NCBI GenBank assembly: GCA_022846075.1
Contig: AP025582.1
Location: 3,038,001 to 3,102,000 of the forward strand
Direction: 5' to 3'
From: Oscillospiraceae bacterium
GTDB lineage: Bacteria > Bacillota > Clostridia > Oscillospirales > Oscillospiraceae
DNA length: 64,000 nucleotides
Shown: positions 20,090-28,168 of the stretch, in pieces
Position numbering within the stretch: position 1 is the first letter of the stretch
How the letters are laid out: every line of letters starts with the position of its first letter
Made by a program: the position numbers and the translations under genes
Notes under the pieces: generated by a model
What the model saw: the letters and a program-made list of their open reading frames with translations, nothing else
Told to the model about the DNA's origin: nothing
Databases searched by the model: none

Positions 20090-21511
20090 TTAGACCACCT
20101 TGGCGGCCGCGGCGGCCTCCCGGGCCTCCTCAGCCTCGTCGGCCTCGGTGGCGGCCAGGGCGTCGGCCGCGATCTTCGCCCGCTTGGCCAGCAGGTCTTC
20201 CTTCTTGACCATGCCGGTGCGCAGCTGGATCTGGGCGATGCCCACCATGACCACCAGCAGCACCACACAGAGGATCATGGAAGTGGTGCTCAGGTCCTTA
20301 AAGAGGTAGAAGGCCACGGCGCAGGCGCAGACAGTGCCGATGACGCACAGGCAGTTGAAGAGCGGGGTGGGCATGTGCAGAGTGGACTTCTTCCACTGCT
20401 CGGGGTACTCTTTGATCAGCTTGATCATGGAGATGTTCATGTAGGCATTCATCACCATGGAGATGATCATCACGAGGGAAATCAGCGCGTCCACGGACAG
20501 GCCGGTGAAGATGGGCACGATGGTGAACACGAAGAACAGGCCCATGACCACGTAGGGGTAACCGCTCTTGGTGGTCTTTTTGAAGACCTTGGGCAGCCAG
20601 CCGTCCTCAGCCACGGAGAGCAGGGGGTAGCGCAGCATGGTCATGCCGGAGGCCAGGGAGGACATGATGGCGCAGCAGGCGGCGCCCAGGATGAAGATGG
20701 CGAAGAGGGTGGGGCTGAAGATAGCCTGGGCCACCAGGGACAGGTTTTGGCCTGCGACCTGCTCCACGGGGAGCACACCGGCGGCCACGATGGACATCAG
20801 GGCGTACACCGCGGCCACGGTCACGCAGATCAGCAGGATGCCCAGGGGGATGGTCTTGCGGGGCTTCTTGGTGACGGGCATAACGGAGACAGGGGCCATG
20901 GTGGTGCCCTGGCAGGCGAAGGACATCATGGCGATGGCGCCGATGAGGCCGCCGAAGCCGCCGGAGAAGAACTGGCCGTCCGCGTTGGAGAAGTAGCCGG
21001 GCTGCACCTTGGGCAGGCCCACAACCACGAAAATCACGACGGAGACCAGCAGCGTGGCCGTAATAATGGTGGTGATGGTGGCCAGGGCCTTGGTGCCCCG
21101 GACGGACAGGGCGAAGAACAGGACGATCAGCGCGATCGCGATCAGATTTTGATAGGGTGCCAAATCGGTAAAGACCGAGGTGAAATAGCTGGCGAAGGCC
21201 AAACCATACGAGGCCATGCCAAACCCGTTCACGACGGTGGCCAGTGCCGAGAAGCCCGTCATGGTGGGGCCCATCAGCATAACTTTCATATCATAGTCGC
21301 CGCCGGGGAGGACGAACATGGAACTCATGATGGGGTGGAACAGGTAAGCCAGCAGCATGTACAGACAGCCTACGGAGACAGCCAGGACGATGGATCGGCC
21401 GGTGTAGGCGATGCCGAAGCCCATCATAACGAAGATGCCGGAACCGATGGCGCCGCCCACGCCCAGACTGAAGATGTTGAACAAGCCTAATTTCTTTTTC
21501 TCACCTTGCAT
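20090..21511 (-). CDS. APC superfamily amino acid permease, copy 1
   Basis: A 473-residue membrane protein with about 12 helices. The first helix carries the substrate-binding GGAIGSGIFV motif of the amino acid-polyamine-organocation family. The last 40 residues are an Ala/Glu-rich cytoplasmic tail (AATEADEAEEAREAAAAA). It should take up or exchange an amino acid, and the PatB-type lyase gene that follows suggests a sulfur amino acid or amino-acid conjugate. Start: ATG 11 bases after GAGGAGG. Transcription begins about 176 bases upstream at a TTGACG-16-TATGAT promoter and passes through a three-hairpin leader that is shared with the operon at 21880-24646. Confidence 0.9.
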   Translation of the reverse strand: MQGEKKKLGLFNIFSLGVGGAIGSGIFVMMGFGIAYTGRSIVLAVSVGCLYMLLAYLFHPIMSSMFVLPGGDYDMKVMLMGPTMTGFSALATVVNGFGMASYGLAFASYFTSVFTDLAPYQNLIAIALIVLFFALSVRGTKALATITTIITATLLVSVVIFVVVGLPKVQPGYFSNADGQFFSGGFGGLIGAIAMMSFACQGTTMAPVSVMPVTKKPRKTIPLGILLICVTVAAVYALMSIVAAGVLPVEQVAGQNLSLVAQAIFSPTLFAIFILGAACCAIMSSLASGMTMLRYPLLSVAEDGWLPKVFKKTTKSGYPYVVMGLFFVFTIVPIFTGLSVDALISLVMIISMVMNAYMNISMIKLIKEYPEQWKKSTLHMPTPLFNCLCVIGTVCACAVAFYLFKDLSTTSMILCVVLLVVMVGIAQIQLRTGMVKKEDLLAKRAKIAADALAATEADEAEEAREAAAAAKVV

Positions 21512-21687
21512 TTTGCTTCCTCCTCAAAGTTCTCCCAGTTTTTACTCCTATCATAAAAGCGGGCCCGCTTCTACTTCTCAACGGTGTGAAAGGAGTATCA
21601 TGTTCCGTATACGGAACATGACGGAAAGGCTAGCCTTTCCGTTCTCCATTTAATTATCTCAATGTTTAAGATGCTTAATCATGAAGT
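21512..21687 (-). ncRNA. Structured 5' leader RNA of the APC-PatB operon, copy 1
   Basis: This is the untranslated leader of the permease mRNA, about 176 bases. Reading with the transcript it holds hairpin H1 (21621-21642, a 22-base palindrome with arms ACGGAAAGG/CCTTTCCGT), directly abutting H2 (21599-21620, arms CATGTTCCG/CGGAACATG), a linker containing CTCCTTTC, then H3 (21553-21574, arms around a GGCC loop), then the ribosome site GAGGAGG. The leader at 24470-24646 has the same order, spacing and length with different but still paired arms. The linker could pair with H1 (GAAAGG) or with ribosome-site bases, so two exclusive folds are possible. I know no riboswitch with this form. The AT-rich stretch 21722-21817 beyond the promoter shows nothing else. 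Confidence 0.55.
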
Positions 21688-21693
21688 GTATTT

Positions 21694-21721
21694 ATCATAC
21701 CACTTTTGTTCATGGCGTCAA
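21694..21721 (-). promoter_or_regulatory. Sigma-A promoter of APC-PatB operon, copy 1
   Basis: Minus strand: TTGACG, 16 bases, TATGAT. The segment from the -35 to about 25 bases past the -10 is nearly identical to the promoter at 24653-24680 (shared GTGGTATGATAAA and ACACTTCAT), while the distal spacer differs. Confidence 0.85.
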
Positions 21722-21817
21722 GACATTTTTTGTACTACTTTTACAATTCTTGCACTTCCAACAAATTAAGTTTTACCTTTTTGTAAAAAACGCACAGCAA
21801 TTTCGAGTTAAAAATAC

Positions 21818-21854
21818 AAAAAGCCAGAACAGTATATACTGTTCTGGCTTTTTT
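21818..21854 (-). terminator. Terminator after PatB copy 2
   Basis: A perfect palindrome built on AAAAAGCCAGAACAGTATA and its complement; on the minus strand it ends in TTTTT. It lies 25 bases after the stop of the lyase gene and blocks read-through into the next operon's promoter. Confidence 0.9.
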
Positions 21855-21879
21855 GAAAATATGGGGCAGCTTGCGGCGC

Positions 21880-23091
21880 TTATGCGTTGAAAACGTATTT
21901 GTCCAGCCGGTCAAAAGCCTCTTTTACCCGTGTCAAAGGCAGGGCCAAGTTCATACGGATGTGGCAGGGCCCATGGAACTGGCGGCCGTCCTGGACGGCC
22001 ACACCCACGTCCCAGCAGGCTTTTTCCAGCTCGTCGATGGTCTTGCCGTGGGTCTCACACCACTTGGTACAGTCCACAAAGAGCATGTAGGTGCCCTCTG
22101 GCTTGCTGGCCTCCACGCCCTCGAAATGCTTGGTGATGTAGTCACAGGCGTAGTCCACGTTGCCGGCGATGGTCTCTCTCAGCTCGTCGCACCACTCGTA
22201 GCCTTCGGGCTGGTAGGCCCCGAGGAGGGCGTGCATGGAGAGGACGTTCATATCGTTGTAGTGGCACAGGGAGGACTCCTTCGCCACCCGGTCCTGCAGC
22301 CGGGGACAATAGATAATGTGGTAGGAACCGATCAGCCCTGCCAGGTTGAAGGTCTTGGAGGGGGCGTAGACCGCGATGGTACGGTATTTAGCATCCTCGT
22401 TTACCGATTGGGTGGGGATGTGCTGGACGCCGGGGCGGAGGATGTCGGACCAGATCTCGTCGGAGACGATGAACACGTTGTGCTTGGCGCACAGCTCGGT
22501 AAATTTCTCCAGCTCCCAGTGCTCCCAGACCCGGCCGCAGGGGTTGTGGGGGGAGCAGAACACGGTGGCGTGGATGCGGTTCTCCACGATTTTCCGCTCC
22601 ATGTCCTCAAAGTCCATGCGGTAGATACCCTTCTCGTCCCTCACCAGGGGCGAGAGCACCATATTGTAACCGTTGTTGGACAGGCTGTTGGTGAAGCCCA
22701 CGTAGGTGGGGCTGTGCAGGAGCACGTTGTCCCCCTTGGAGCAGAGCACATTCAGGGCGCTGATGACGCCGCCCAGAACGCCGTTTTCGTAGCCGATACA
22801 CTCTTTGGTGAGGCCGGTGACCCCGTTGCGCTTCTCATGCCAGCGGATGATGGCGTCGTAGTACTCCTCCGGGGGGTCGAAATACCCGTAGGCGGGATGC
22901 TTGGCCCGCTCGATGATGGCCTGGGGCACGGTGGGCACGGTGGGGAAGTTCATGTCGGCCACCCACATGGGGATGGCGTCGAACCCCTCCTTGGGGGCGT
23001 CGGGAGCGAAACCGGGACAGGTCCCGATGCCGTCTACCGCCCATGCGTCCCTGCCGCGGCGGTCCAGGATGGATGTAAAGTCATATTTCAT
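21880..23091 (-). CDS. PatB/MalY-type PLP C-S lyase (aminotransferase fold), copy 2
   Basis: A 403-residue fold-type I PLP enzyme, paralogous to 18740-19975. It has the same motifs (IPMWVADMNFPTVPTVPQAI, SPHNPCGRVW, SDEIWSDI, YAPSKTFNLAGL with the PLP Lys). The main difference is an 8-residue deletion in the N-terminal segment just before FDAIPMW. It lies 43 bases after the second APC permease gene and is the last gene of that operon, with a clear terminator. Function as for copy 1: C-S bond cleavage of cysteine-type substrates or transamination. The high identity of the enzymes, against strongly diverged permeases, suggests that the two operons feed similar chemistry from different imported substrates. 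Confidence 0.88.
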   Translation of the reverse strand: MKYDFTSILDRRGRDAWAVDGIGTCPGFAPDAPKEGFDAIPMWVADMNFPTVPTVPQAIIERAKHPAYGYFDPPEEYYDAIIRWHEKRNGVTGLTKECIGYENGVLGGVISALNVLCSKGDNVLLHSPTYVGFTNSLSNNGYNMVLSPLVRDEKGIYRMDFEDMERKIVENRIHATVFCSPHNPCGRVWEHWELEKFTELCAKHNVFIVSDEIWSDILRPGVQHIPTQSVNEDAKYRTIAVYAPSKTFNLAGLIGSYHIIYCPRLQDRVAKESSLCHYNDMNVLSMHALLGAYQPEGYEWCDELRETIAGNVDYACDYITKHFEGVEASKPEGTYMLFVDCTKWCETHGKTIDELEKACWDVGVAVQDGRQFHGPCHIRMNLALPLTRVKEAFDRLDKYVFNA

Positions 23092-23134
23092 AGTGTGTCT
23101 CTCCCTTTTTCTTGGCTGAACATTTCATTTTTTC

Positions 23135-24469
23135 TTACTCTACGATTTCGTAGCTGATATCCATATTTACTTTCTTGGCCCGGATGCAGCCGAAAGCCAT
23201 AGCGGCCACAATCATTGCCACGTTGCCAATCAGAAGGGGCGTGCTGAGAGACATGGCGTTGTAAACGGCGATGAGGGCGTTGGCAATCGTAGCGACTACC
23301 GACAAGACAATCAGCACGGGCATGCTCACCTTGAACTTGGACTTGGCCCACGCCTCGGGCATCACTTTGGGGAGCTTATAAAGCATGATATACAGCGGCA
23401 TGCCGGACACGGCGGAGCTGACCAGGCAGATATTGGCCAGATTGTCTACGGACAGCCCGCTGATGATGCACACGGCGGTGATGATGTAAACCGCCGCTAG
23501 GAGAGCCACCGGGGTCTTATACTTGGGGTGCAGGTAGCCCAGCTTTCTGGGGAACCAGCCGTCGTCGCAGGCCTGGAGGAGCGGCTTGGGGGAGGTGGCG
23601 AACTGGGCGTTCAGAGTGGAGATGAGCGCGAACCCGGCGCCGAACACCATGAAGAAGACGTACAGGGGCTTGGAGAGGATGATTTGGGCCACCATGGACA
23701 GGTTCTGGTTGGCCACCTGCTCCACCGGCAGCACGCCGGAGGCCACAGCGCCGATGACCGCGTACAGGATGGTAACTACCAGGGTGCCAACCAGCATGGC
23801 CGCCGGGATGTCCCGGGTGGGCTTCTTCGCCTCGCCGGACAGGCTGGTGATGATTGTCGCGCCGCTCACGGCGAAGGTAAGGAGCATCGCCGCGCTCATG
23901 ATGCCCTGCGGGCCGTGGGTAATAAAGCCGTTGGTGAAGAAGTCGGGCTGGATGTGGGGCACACCCATAACGGCAAACAGCGCCATGGCCACGCACAGGA
24001 GCACGACGATAGCGTTTTGGAACTTCGCCATCACGTCAATGCCCCGAATGTTGACGAGGAAGAACAGCGTAAGTATGACCATGGCGATGACCTTCACATT
24101 TCCAAAGCCGAACAGGGAAACGAAGTAGTCGGCGAAGGCCAGGGGATACATAGCCAGAGATATGTTTTGCAGGATATATAGTATGATATACGCGCCTGTA
24201 AATCGCTTGTCGGTCAGCATGGCCAGTTCGGTATAGGACCCGCCCCGGACACGCACGGTGCCGCAGATGATGATGGAAGGAATGGATACGAGCACGACCA
24301 CGACCGCCGCAATCAGCAGCGAAATAAACATGGAGCGGCCCGTCATGCCGATGGCGCTCCCCAGCAGGGTCATGATGCCCGCGCCGATGACCTGTCCCAG
24401 GCAGGCGCTGAGCAGGTCTTTGAACCCAAGGACGCGCTTGAGCTGTCGAGTGGAACCTTCGTTTGCCAT
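23135..24469 (-). CDS. APC superfamily amino acid permease, copy 2
   Basis: A 444-residue, 12-helix permease. The first helix shows GQVIGAGIMTLLGSAIGMTGRS, an APC-type broken helix. It is only weakly similar to the permease at 20090-21511 (roughly one-third identity by eye), although the leader and the downstream lyase are closely shared. I choose the ATG at 24469, ten bases after AAGGAGG; the same frame is open for 34 codons upstream, but those would lie in the structured leader. Role: uptake or exchange of an amino acid or conjugate that the co-transcribed lyase then cleaves (inference). Confidence 0.88.
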   Translation of the reverse strand: MANEGSTRQLKRVLGFKDLLSACLGQVIGAGIMTLLGSAIGMTGRSMFISLLIAAVVVVLVSIPSIIICGTVRVRGGSYTELAMLTDKRFTGAYIILYILQNISLAMYPLAFADYFVSLFGFGNVKVIAMVILTLFFLVNIRGIDVMAKFQNAIVVLLCVAMALFAVMGVPHIQPDFFTNGFITHGPQGIMSAAMLLTFAVSGATIITSLSGEAKKPTRDIPAAMLVGTLVVTILYAVIGAVASGVLPVEQVANQNLSMVAQIILSKPLYVFFMVFGAGFALISTLNAQFATSPKPLLQACDDGWFPRKLGYLHPKYKTPVALLAAVYIITAVCIISGLSVDNLANICLVSSAVSGMPLYIMLYKLPKVMPEAWAKSKFKVSMPVLIVLSVVATIANALIAVYNAMSLSTPLLIGNVAMIVAAMAFGCIRAKKVNMDISYEIVE

Positions 24470-24646
24470 GATTAAAATGCCTCCTTTGTCTCTCCCGTAG
24501 TAAAATGTTTTATCTAATAAAAGCGGGCCCGCCTTTATTACCGCAATCAAAAGGAATTCATGTCTCTGCAAGAGACATGAAAAAGGAGCCGGCTCCTTTT
24601 TGGCGCCATTTATTTGTTTTATTGTGTAGCACCTTAACTATGAAGT
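24470..24646 (-). ncRNA. Structured 5' leader RNA of the APC-PatB operon, copy 2
   Basis: About 177 bases from the expected start of transcription to the permease ATG. In transcript order: H1 (24580-24601, 22-base palindrome with arms AAAAAGGAG/CTCCTTTTT), directly followed by H2 (24559-24579, arms CATGTCTC/GAGACATG, 5-base loop), a linker with TTCCTTTT, then H3 (24515-24540, 11-bp stem around GGCC), then AAAGGAGG. Compared with the leader at 21512-21687 the arms of H1 and H2 differ at several positions on both sides with pairing kept, which argues for RNA structure rather than a DNA operator. The linker can pair with H1 (AAAAGGA) or with the ribosome site (AAAGGA). Confidence 0.55.
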
Positions 24647-24652
24647 GTGTTT

Positions 24653-24680
24653 ATCATACCACGTTTGCCCAATCCGTCAA
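24653..24680 (-). promoter_or_regulatory. Sigma-A promoter of APC-PatB operon, copy 2
   Basis: Minus strand: TTGACG, 16 bases, TATGAT, matching the promoter at 21694-21721. Nothing else is seen in the AT-rich stretch 24681-24773 before the MarR terminator. Confidence 0.85.
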
Positions 24681-24773
24681 GATGTTTTTTGTTTCTTTTT
24701 TGCGGTTCTTACACTGTTCACAAAATTGGACCGTCATTCTTGTCAGGTATGCACAACCTTTTGTCAGATGCGC

Positions 24774-24807
24774 AAAAAGGGCCGGACAACCTCTGTTGTC
24801 CGGCCCT
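24774..24807 (-). terminator. Terminator of the MarR gene
   Basis: Minus strand: stem AGGGCCGGACAAC / GTTGTCCGGCCCT, loop AGAG, then TTTTTG. It isolates the MarR gene from the APC-PatB promoter that follows. Confidence 0.9.
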
Positions 24808-24823
24808 CTACCGTTTGATGGAA

Positions 24824-25330
24824 TCAATCGTCCTGACTGGCCTCCGCCTTTAAAAACCGCTCCCGGCTGCGGCGCACGTCACCCTGGTAGGCCTCGTTGA
24901 TCTTCCGCTGGACCATCACGTGATGCTCCAGCTCCTCGTTGGAAAATCCCGCCAGCAGTCCGAAGGTCTCGGCCTGGCAGTAGCGGTTGAACTCCAGGTG
25001 GTCCTCATAGACCTTTTGCCCGCTCTCCGTCAGCTTCAGGTTAAACTGCCGGTTGTTGTCCCGGTTCCGGGTCTGCTCCACCCAGCCCTTCTCCTTCAGC
25101 TTGCGCACGATCTGGGAGCAGGCGCTGGGGGTCTTTTTCAAAATATTGCCCAGGTCGGTAATGGTGATGCCGGGATAGACGGCAATGAGGTCGATGATAT
25201 GCCCCTCCGCCTGATAGAGGATGTTCTCTCCATAGTGGTGGGGCAGAGAATCATACTCGCACATCAGATCATACGCTTCGTCCTGGGCCGTCCATAGCTG
25301 CCGCAGCAGTTCCTCTCTTTTATCTCCCAT
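24824..25330 (-). CDS. MarR family transcriptional regulator
   Basis: A 168-residue winged-helix regulator. The central part (GITITDLGNILKKTPSACSQIVRKLKEKGWV) is the MarR helix-turn-helix, followed by the wing with RNRDNNRQFNLKLTESG. MarR dimers repress or activate nearby genes in response to phenols, thiols or oxidants. It has its own promoter (TTGCGA-17-TATAAT) and terminator, so it forms a single-gene unit. The closest possible target is the APC-PatB operon that begins 94 bases beyond its terminator; no shared operator was found, so this is a guess. Confidence 0.9.
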   Translation of the reverse strand: MGDKREELLRQLWTAQDEAYDLMCEYDSLPHHYGENILYQAEGHIIDLIAVYPGITITDLGNILKKTPSACSQIVRKLKEKGWVEQTRNRDNNRQFNLKLTESGQKVYEDHLEFNRYCQAETFGLLAGFSNEELEHHVMVQRKINEAYQGDVRRSRERFLKAEASQDD

Positions 25331-25357
25331 ATTCGGCCCTCCTCGTCCTTTTTTCTT

Positions 25358-25386
25358 ATTATAAACAGCTTCTTCCTCCTTCGCAA
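25358..25386 (-). promoter_or_regulatory. Promoter of the MarR gene
   Basis: Minus strand: TTGCGA, 17 bases, TATAAT, 27 bases before the ATG of the regulator. Confidence 0.75.
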
Positions 25387-25406
25387 GTCGAAACTCTCAA
25401 TTTTTC

Positions 25407-25435
25407 TTTACCTGGACGGGGGAGCGTGGTAGACT
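25407..25435 (+). promoter_or_regulatory. Possible promoter of the DUF3298 lipoprotein operon
   Basis: TTTACC, 17 bases, TAGACT. Moderate match; it is the only candidate between the divergent MarR gene and the lipoprotein gene. Confidence 0.5.
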
Positions 25436-25493
25436 GAAGTCAAATCCATTCCCGGCTTTCGCCGGGCCCCGCCCTTGATTAAGGAGGTTTTTT

Positions 25494-26300
25494 ATGTTCC
25501 GCCGTATCCTTTGCCCCCTGGCCCTGTGCCTGCTGCTGGCCGGCTGTTCCACGGTGGCCGACCACGCCTCTCCCCCGCCCAGCCAGTCCCCGGCCCCGGA
25601 AGTTTCCGCCCCGGGGAACAGTGAGGCGCCCCGTCCGGCGCCCCAGTGGGGGGAGCAGACCTATATGACCGCCTTTGCCGCCGAGGGCCGGGAGGAGCCC
25701 GTCTTTTCCCCGGAATACCGTCTGCCCAAGATTGAAAACGCCGCCGGCATCCCCGCCTATGAGGCCATCAACGCCTTTTACGCCAGCACCCTGGACGACC
25801 TGGCGGCCTCCGCCGCCGAACTCTCCGGCTGGGCCGTGGACGACTACAAGACCGCCCAGATCGTGGGATATCCCTTTTATAATTATGTGGATACCGAGTC
25901 CTACGAACTCACCATGGAGACCGCGGGCCGGGTCAGCATCCTCCGGAGCCATTACAGCAACTCCGGCGGCCCTTACCCCACCCTCTATCCCATGGCGGAC
26001 ACCTTCGACCTGACCACCGGGGCCCGCCTCACCTTCGCCGACCTCTTCACCGTCCCGGAGCCGGAGGCCCAGACCCGGGTGCTGAACGCCGTCCTGGCCC
26101 TGAACGAGGCAGGGGCTTACTCCGGCGCCGTCCTGGACGCCGAGGCGCTCCGAAACGCCTACTCCCCCCAGCATTTTTATCTTACCGAGGACAGCCTCGT
26201 CTGCTATTTTCCGGGCGGCGACCTCCCCAACGCCGTGGGCAGCCCCACCTTCGCCGTCCCCTACACTGATTTGGAGGATATCTTAGCCTCATGGGAATGA
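25494..26300 (+). CDS. Secreted lipoprotein with DUF4163/DUF3298-type domains
   Basis: A 268-residue lipoprotein. The signal peptide ends in lipobox LAGC at about residues 15-18, then a Pro/Ser-rich linker, then a domain with EYRLPKIENA and a C-terminal part beginning FDLTTGARLTFADLF, the hallmark of DUF3298 (RsiV-like C-terminal) domains. In RsiV that fold binds lysozyme; here no sigma factor is nearby, so only a general extracellular or envelope role is suggested. Start: ATG after AAGGAGG. The last 10 bases overlap the start of the rRNA methyltransferase gene, so translation is coupled. Confidence 0.78.
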   Translation: MFRRILCPLALCLLLAGCSTVADHASPPPSQSPAPEVSAPGNSEAPRPAPQWGEQTYMTAFAAEGREEPVFSPEYRLPKIENAAGIPAYEAINAFYASTLDDLAASAAELSGWAVDDYKTAQIVGYPFYNYVDTESYELTMETAGRVSILRSHYSNSGGPYPTLYPMADTFDLTTGARLTFADLFTVPEPEAQTRVLNAVLALNEAGAYSGAVLDAEALRNAYSPQHFYLTEDSLVCYFPGGDLPNAVGSPTFAVPYTDLEDILASWE

Positions 26301-27661
26301 AAAAACTGCCGGCAACCCCTGTTACCCTCACCATAGACGGCTACGGCACCGGCGGCGAGGGTGTGGCCCGCCTCCCCGACGGCATGGCCTGCTTTGTCAC
26401 CGGGGCCCTCAAGGGGGAGACCTGTTCCGTCCGCCTGGACAAGGTGGGCAAGTCCGCCGCCTGGGGCCACGCGGAAGAGGTCCTCTCCCCTTCCCCCGCC
26501 CGCCTCGGCGCCGATTGCCCATATTATGTCAACTGCGGAGGCTGTGCCCTCCGGCACATGACCTACGAAGAGGAGCTGGCATTCAAGCGGCAGAAGGTGG
26601 AGGACTGCCTGCGCCGCATCGGCGGCTGTGACACCCACGTTTCCGCAATTTACGGCTCCGAAAATACGGATCGTTATCGCAACAAGGTCCAGTTCCCCAT
26701 CTCCGGGGAGGCCGTGGGCTTTTACGCCGCCCGCACCCACCGCGTCACCGACGTGGCCGACTGTCTGCTCCAGCCGGAGAGCGCCGCCCGGCTCCGCCGC
26801 GCCCTCAAAAGTTTTATGTCAACTTATCAAGTCCCCGCCTATGACGAGCGGACGGGCAGGGGGCTGCTCCGGCACCTCTATATCCGCACCAACCGGGCGG
26901 GGGAAAGCCTGGTCTGCCTGCTGGTCAACGGGAAGGCCCTCCCCCACGAGCCGGAGCTGGCCTCCACCCTCCGGGCCGCCGAGCCGGGGCTCAAGGGGGT
27001 GGTGCTGGGCGTCAACGAGACCCGGGGCAACGTGATCCTGGGGGACTCCTACCGCACCCTCTGGGGGGATGATTTCCTCATGGATGAGATGTGCGGCCTC
27101 TCCTTCCGCCTGTCCGTCCCCTCCTTCTACCAGGTGAACACCCCCCAGGCCGAGGTCCTCTACGGCCTGGCCCTGGACTGCGCCGCCCTGACGGGGGAGG
27201 AGACGGTGCTGGACCTCTACTGCGGCATCGGCACCATCACCCTGTGCCTGGCCCGGAAGGCCAAGCGGGTGGTGGGGGCCGAGGTGGTGCCCCAGGCCAT
27301 CGAGGACGCCCGGGAGAACGCCCGCCGCAACGGCGTCGGCAATGTGGAATTCTTCTGCGGCGACGCCGCCGATATCGCCCGGCGTTTCGCCGAGGCGGGG
27401 GAGCGCCCCGACGTGGTAACGGTGGACCCGCCCCGGAAGGGCCTGGCCCCCCAGGTGGTGGAGTCCATCGCCCAAATGGCCCCCCGGCGGGTGGTCTACG
27501 TCTCCTGCGACCCGGCCACCCTGGCCCGGGACGTGAAGCGTTTTTCCGAGCTGGGCTACGCCGCCCAAACCGCCGCCGCCGTGGACCTCTTCCCCCGCAC
27601 CGCCCACGTGGAGAGCGTGGTGCTGCTGACCCGGGCGGATCAACGTCTCACCGCCCGGTGA
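26291..27661 (+). CDS. 23S rRNA (uracil-C5) methyltransferase, RumA/RlmCD family
   Basis: A 456-residue SAM-dependent enzyme that makes m5U in 23S rRNA. An N-terminal TRAM-like barrel (TIDGYGTGGEGVARLPDGMACFV) is followed by the cysteine cluster CPYYVNCGGCALRHM that binds a 4Fe-4S cluster in RumA. The SAM site is VLDLYCGIGTITLCLA. The catalytic Cys is in VYVSCDPATLARDV. All key residues are present and the length is normal. It starts at the ATG inside the end of the preceding lipoprotein gene; a second ATG two codons later is possible. Whether it acts at U747, U1939 or both cannot be seen. Confidence 0.94.
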   Translation: MGMKKLPATPVTLTIDGYGTGGEGVARLPDGMACFVTGALKGETCSVRLDKVGKSAAWGHAEEVLSPSPARLGADCPYYVNCGGCALRHMTYEEELAFKRQKVEDCLRRIGGCDTHVSAIYGSENTDRYRNKVQFPISGEAVGFYAARTHRVTDVADCLLQPESAARLRRALKSFMSTYQVPAYDERTGRGLLRHLYIRTNRAGESLVCLLVNGKALPHEPELASTLRAAEPGLKGVVLGVNETRGNVILGDSYRTLWGDDFLMDEMCGLSFRLSVPSFYQVNTPQAEVLYGLALDCAALTGEETVLDLYCGIGTITLCLARKAKRVVGAEVVPQAIEDARENARRNGVGNVEFFCGDAADIARRFAEAGERPDVVTVDPPRKGLAPQVVESIAQMAPRRVVYVSCDPATLARDVKRFSELGYAAQTAAAVDLFPRTAHVESVVLLTRADQRLTAR

Positions 27662-27662
27662 T

Positions 27663-28136
27663 GTGGATATGGATATTTTGGAAATTGACGGCAGGTCCCC
27701 GTGCCTCATGGCTCAGCTTTTAGAGGTTTGGGAGCGCTCCGTCCGAGCGACCCACCTGTTTTTATCGGATGCGGAACTCGCCCGCATCAAGGTTTTTGTC
27801 CCCACGGCACTGCGGGACGTTCCCCACTTGGTGACGGCGGAGCGGGAATCCGGGCGGCCTGTGGCATTTCTGGGTGCAGACGGACATCGACTGGAAATGC
27901 TATTCCTGTCTCCAGAAGAGCGGGGCCGGGGCTTGGGGCGGGCACTGCTGACGTACGCAATCCAGCGTTACGGTGTGGATGAGCTCACCGTCAACGAGCA
28001 AAACCCGGAGGCGGTGGGCTTCTACGCCCATATGGGCTTTCACGTTTACCAGCGGACCGAACAGGACGGGCAAGGGGCTCCCTACCCTCTTTTGTATATG
28101 AGGACCCGCCGTCCTCCTCCCAATGAAAAAGGATAA
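27663..28136 (+). CDS. GNAT family N-acetyltransferase
   Basis: A 157-residue acetyltransferase that starts just after the rRNA methyltransferase stop (ATG at 27663, or 27669). The acetyl-CoA motif A is LEMLFLSPEERGRGLGRALL, with the RGxGxG/A loop as RGRGLGRA, followed by VNEQNPEAVGFYAHMGFHVY. It transfers acetyl to an amine of unknown identity. Its sequence is close to the PhnO/YjaB-like small acetyltransferases. Probably the last gene of the operon that begins at 25494, closed by a bidirectional terminator. Confidence 0.88.
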   Translation: MDMDILEIDGRSPCLMAQLLEVWERSVRATHLFLSDAELARIKVFVPTALRDVPHLVTAERESGRPVAFLGADGHRLEMLFLSPEERGRGLGRALLTYAIQRYGVDELTVNEQNPEAVGFYAHMGFHVYQRTEQDGQGAPYPLLYMRTRRPPPNEKG

Positions 28137-28168
28137 AATGTCCGGCCCCTTGAGGGGCCGGACATTTT
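28135..28168 (+). terminator. Bidirectional terminator between acetyltransferase and MerR genes
   Basis: A perfect 15-bp stem (AAAATGTCCGGCCCC and complement) with loop TTGA and T runs on both strands; it serves both convergent genes. Confidence 0.9.

Noticed and set aside
21599-21620. Perfect palindrome read as a DNA operator for the nearby MarR protein
   Set aside because: The equivalent position in the second leader has different bases with pairing kept, which fits RNA structure better than a shared operator; not fully excluded.
18740-24646. Genomic island or transposon-borne duplication
   Set aside because: No transposase, integrase, flanking direct repeats or tRNA junction were found; base composition of the genes matches the neighbours.
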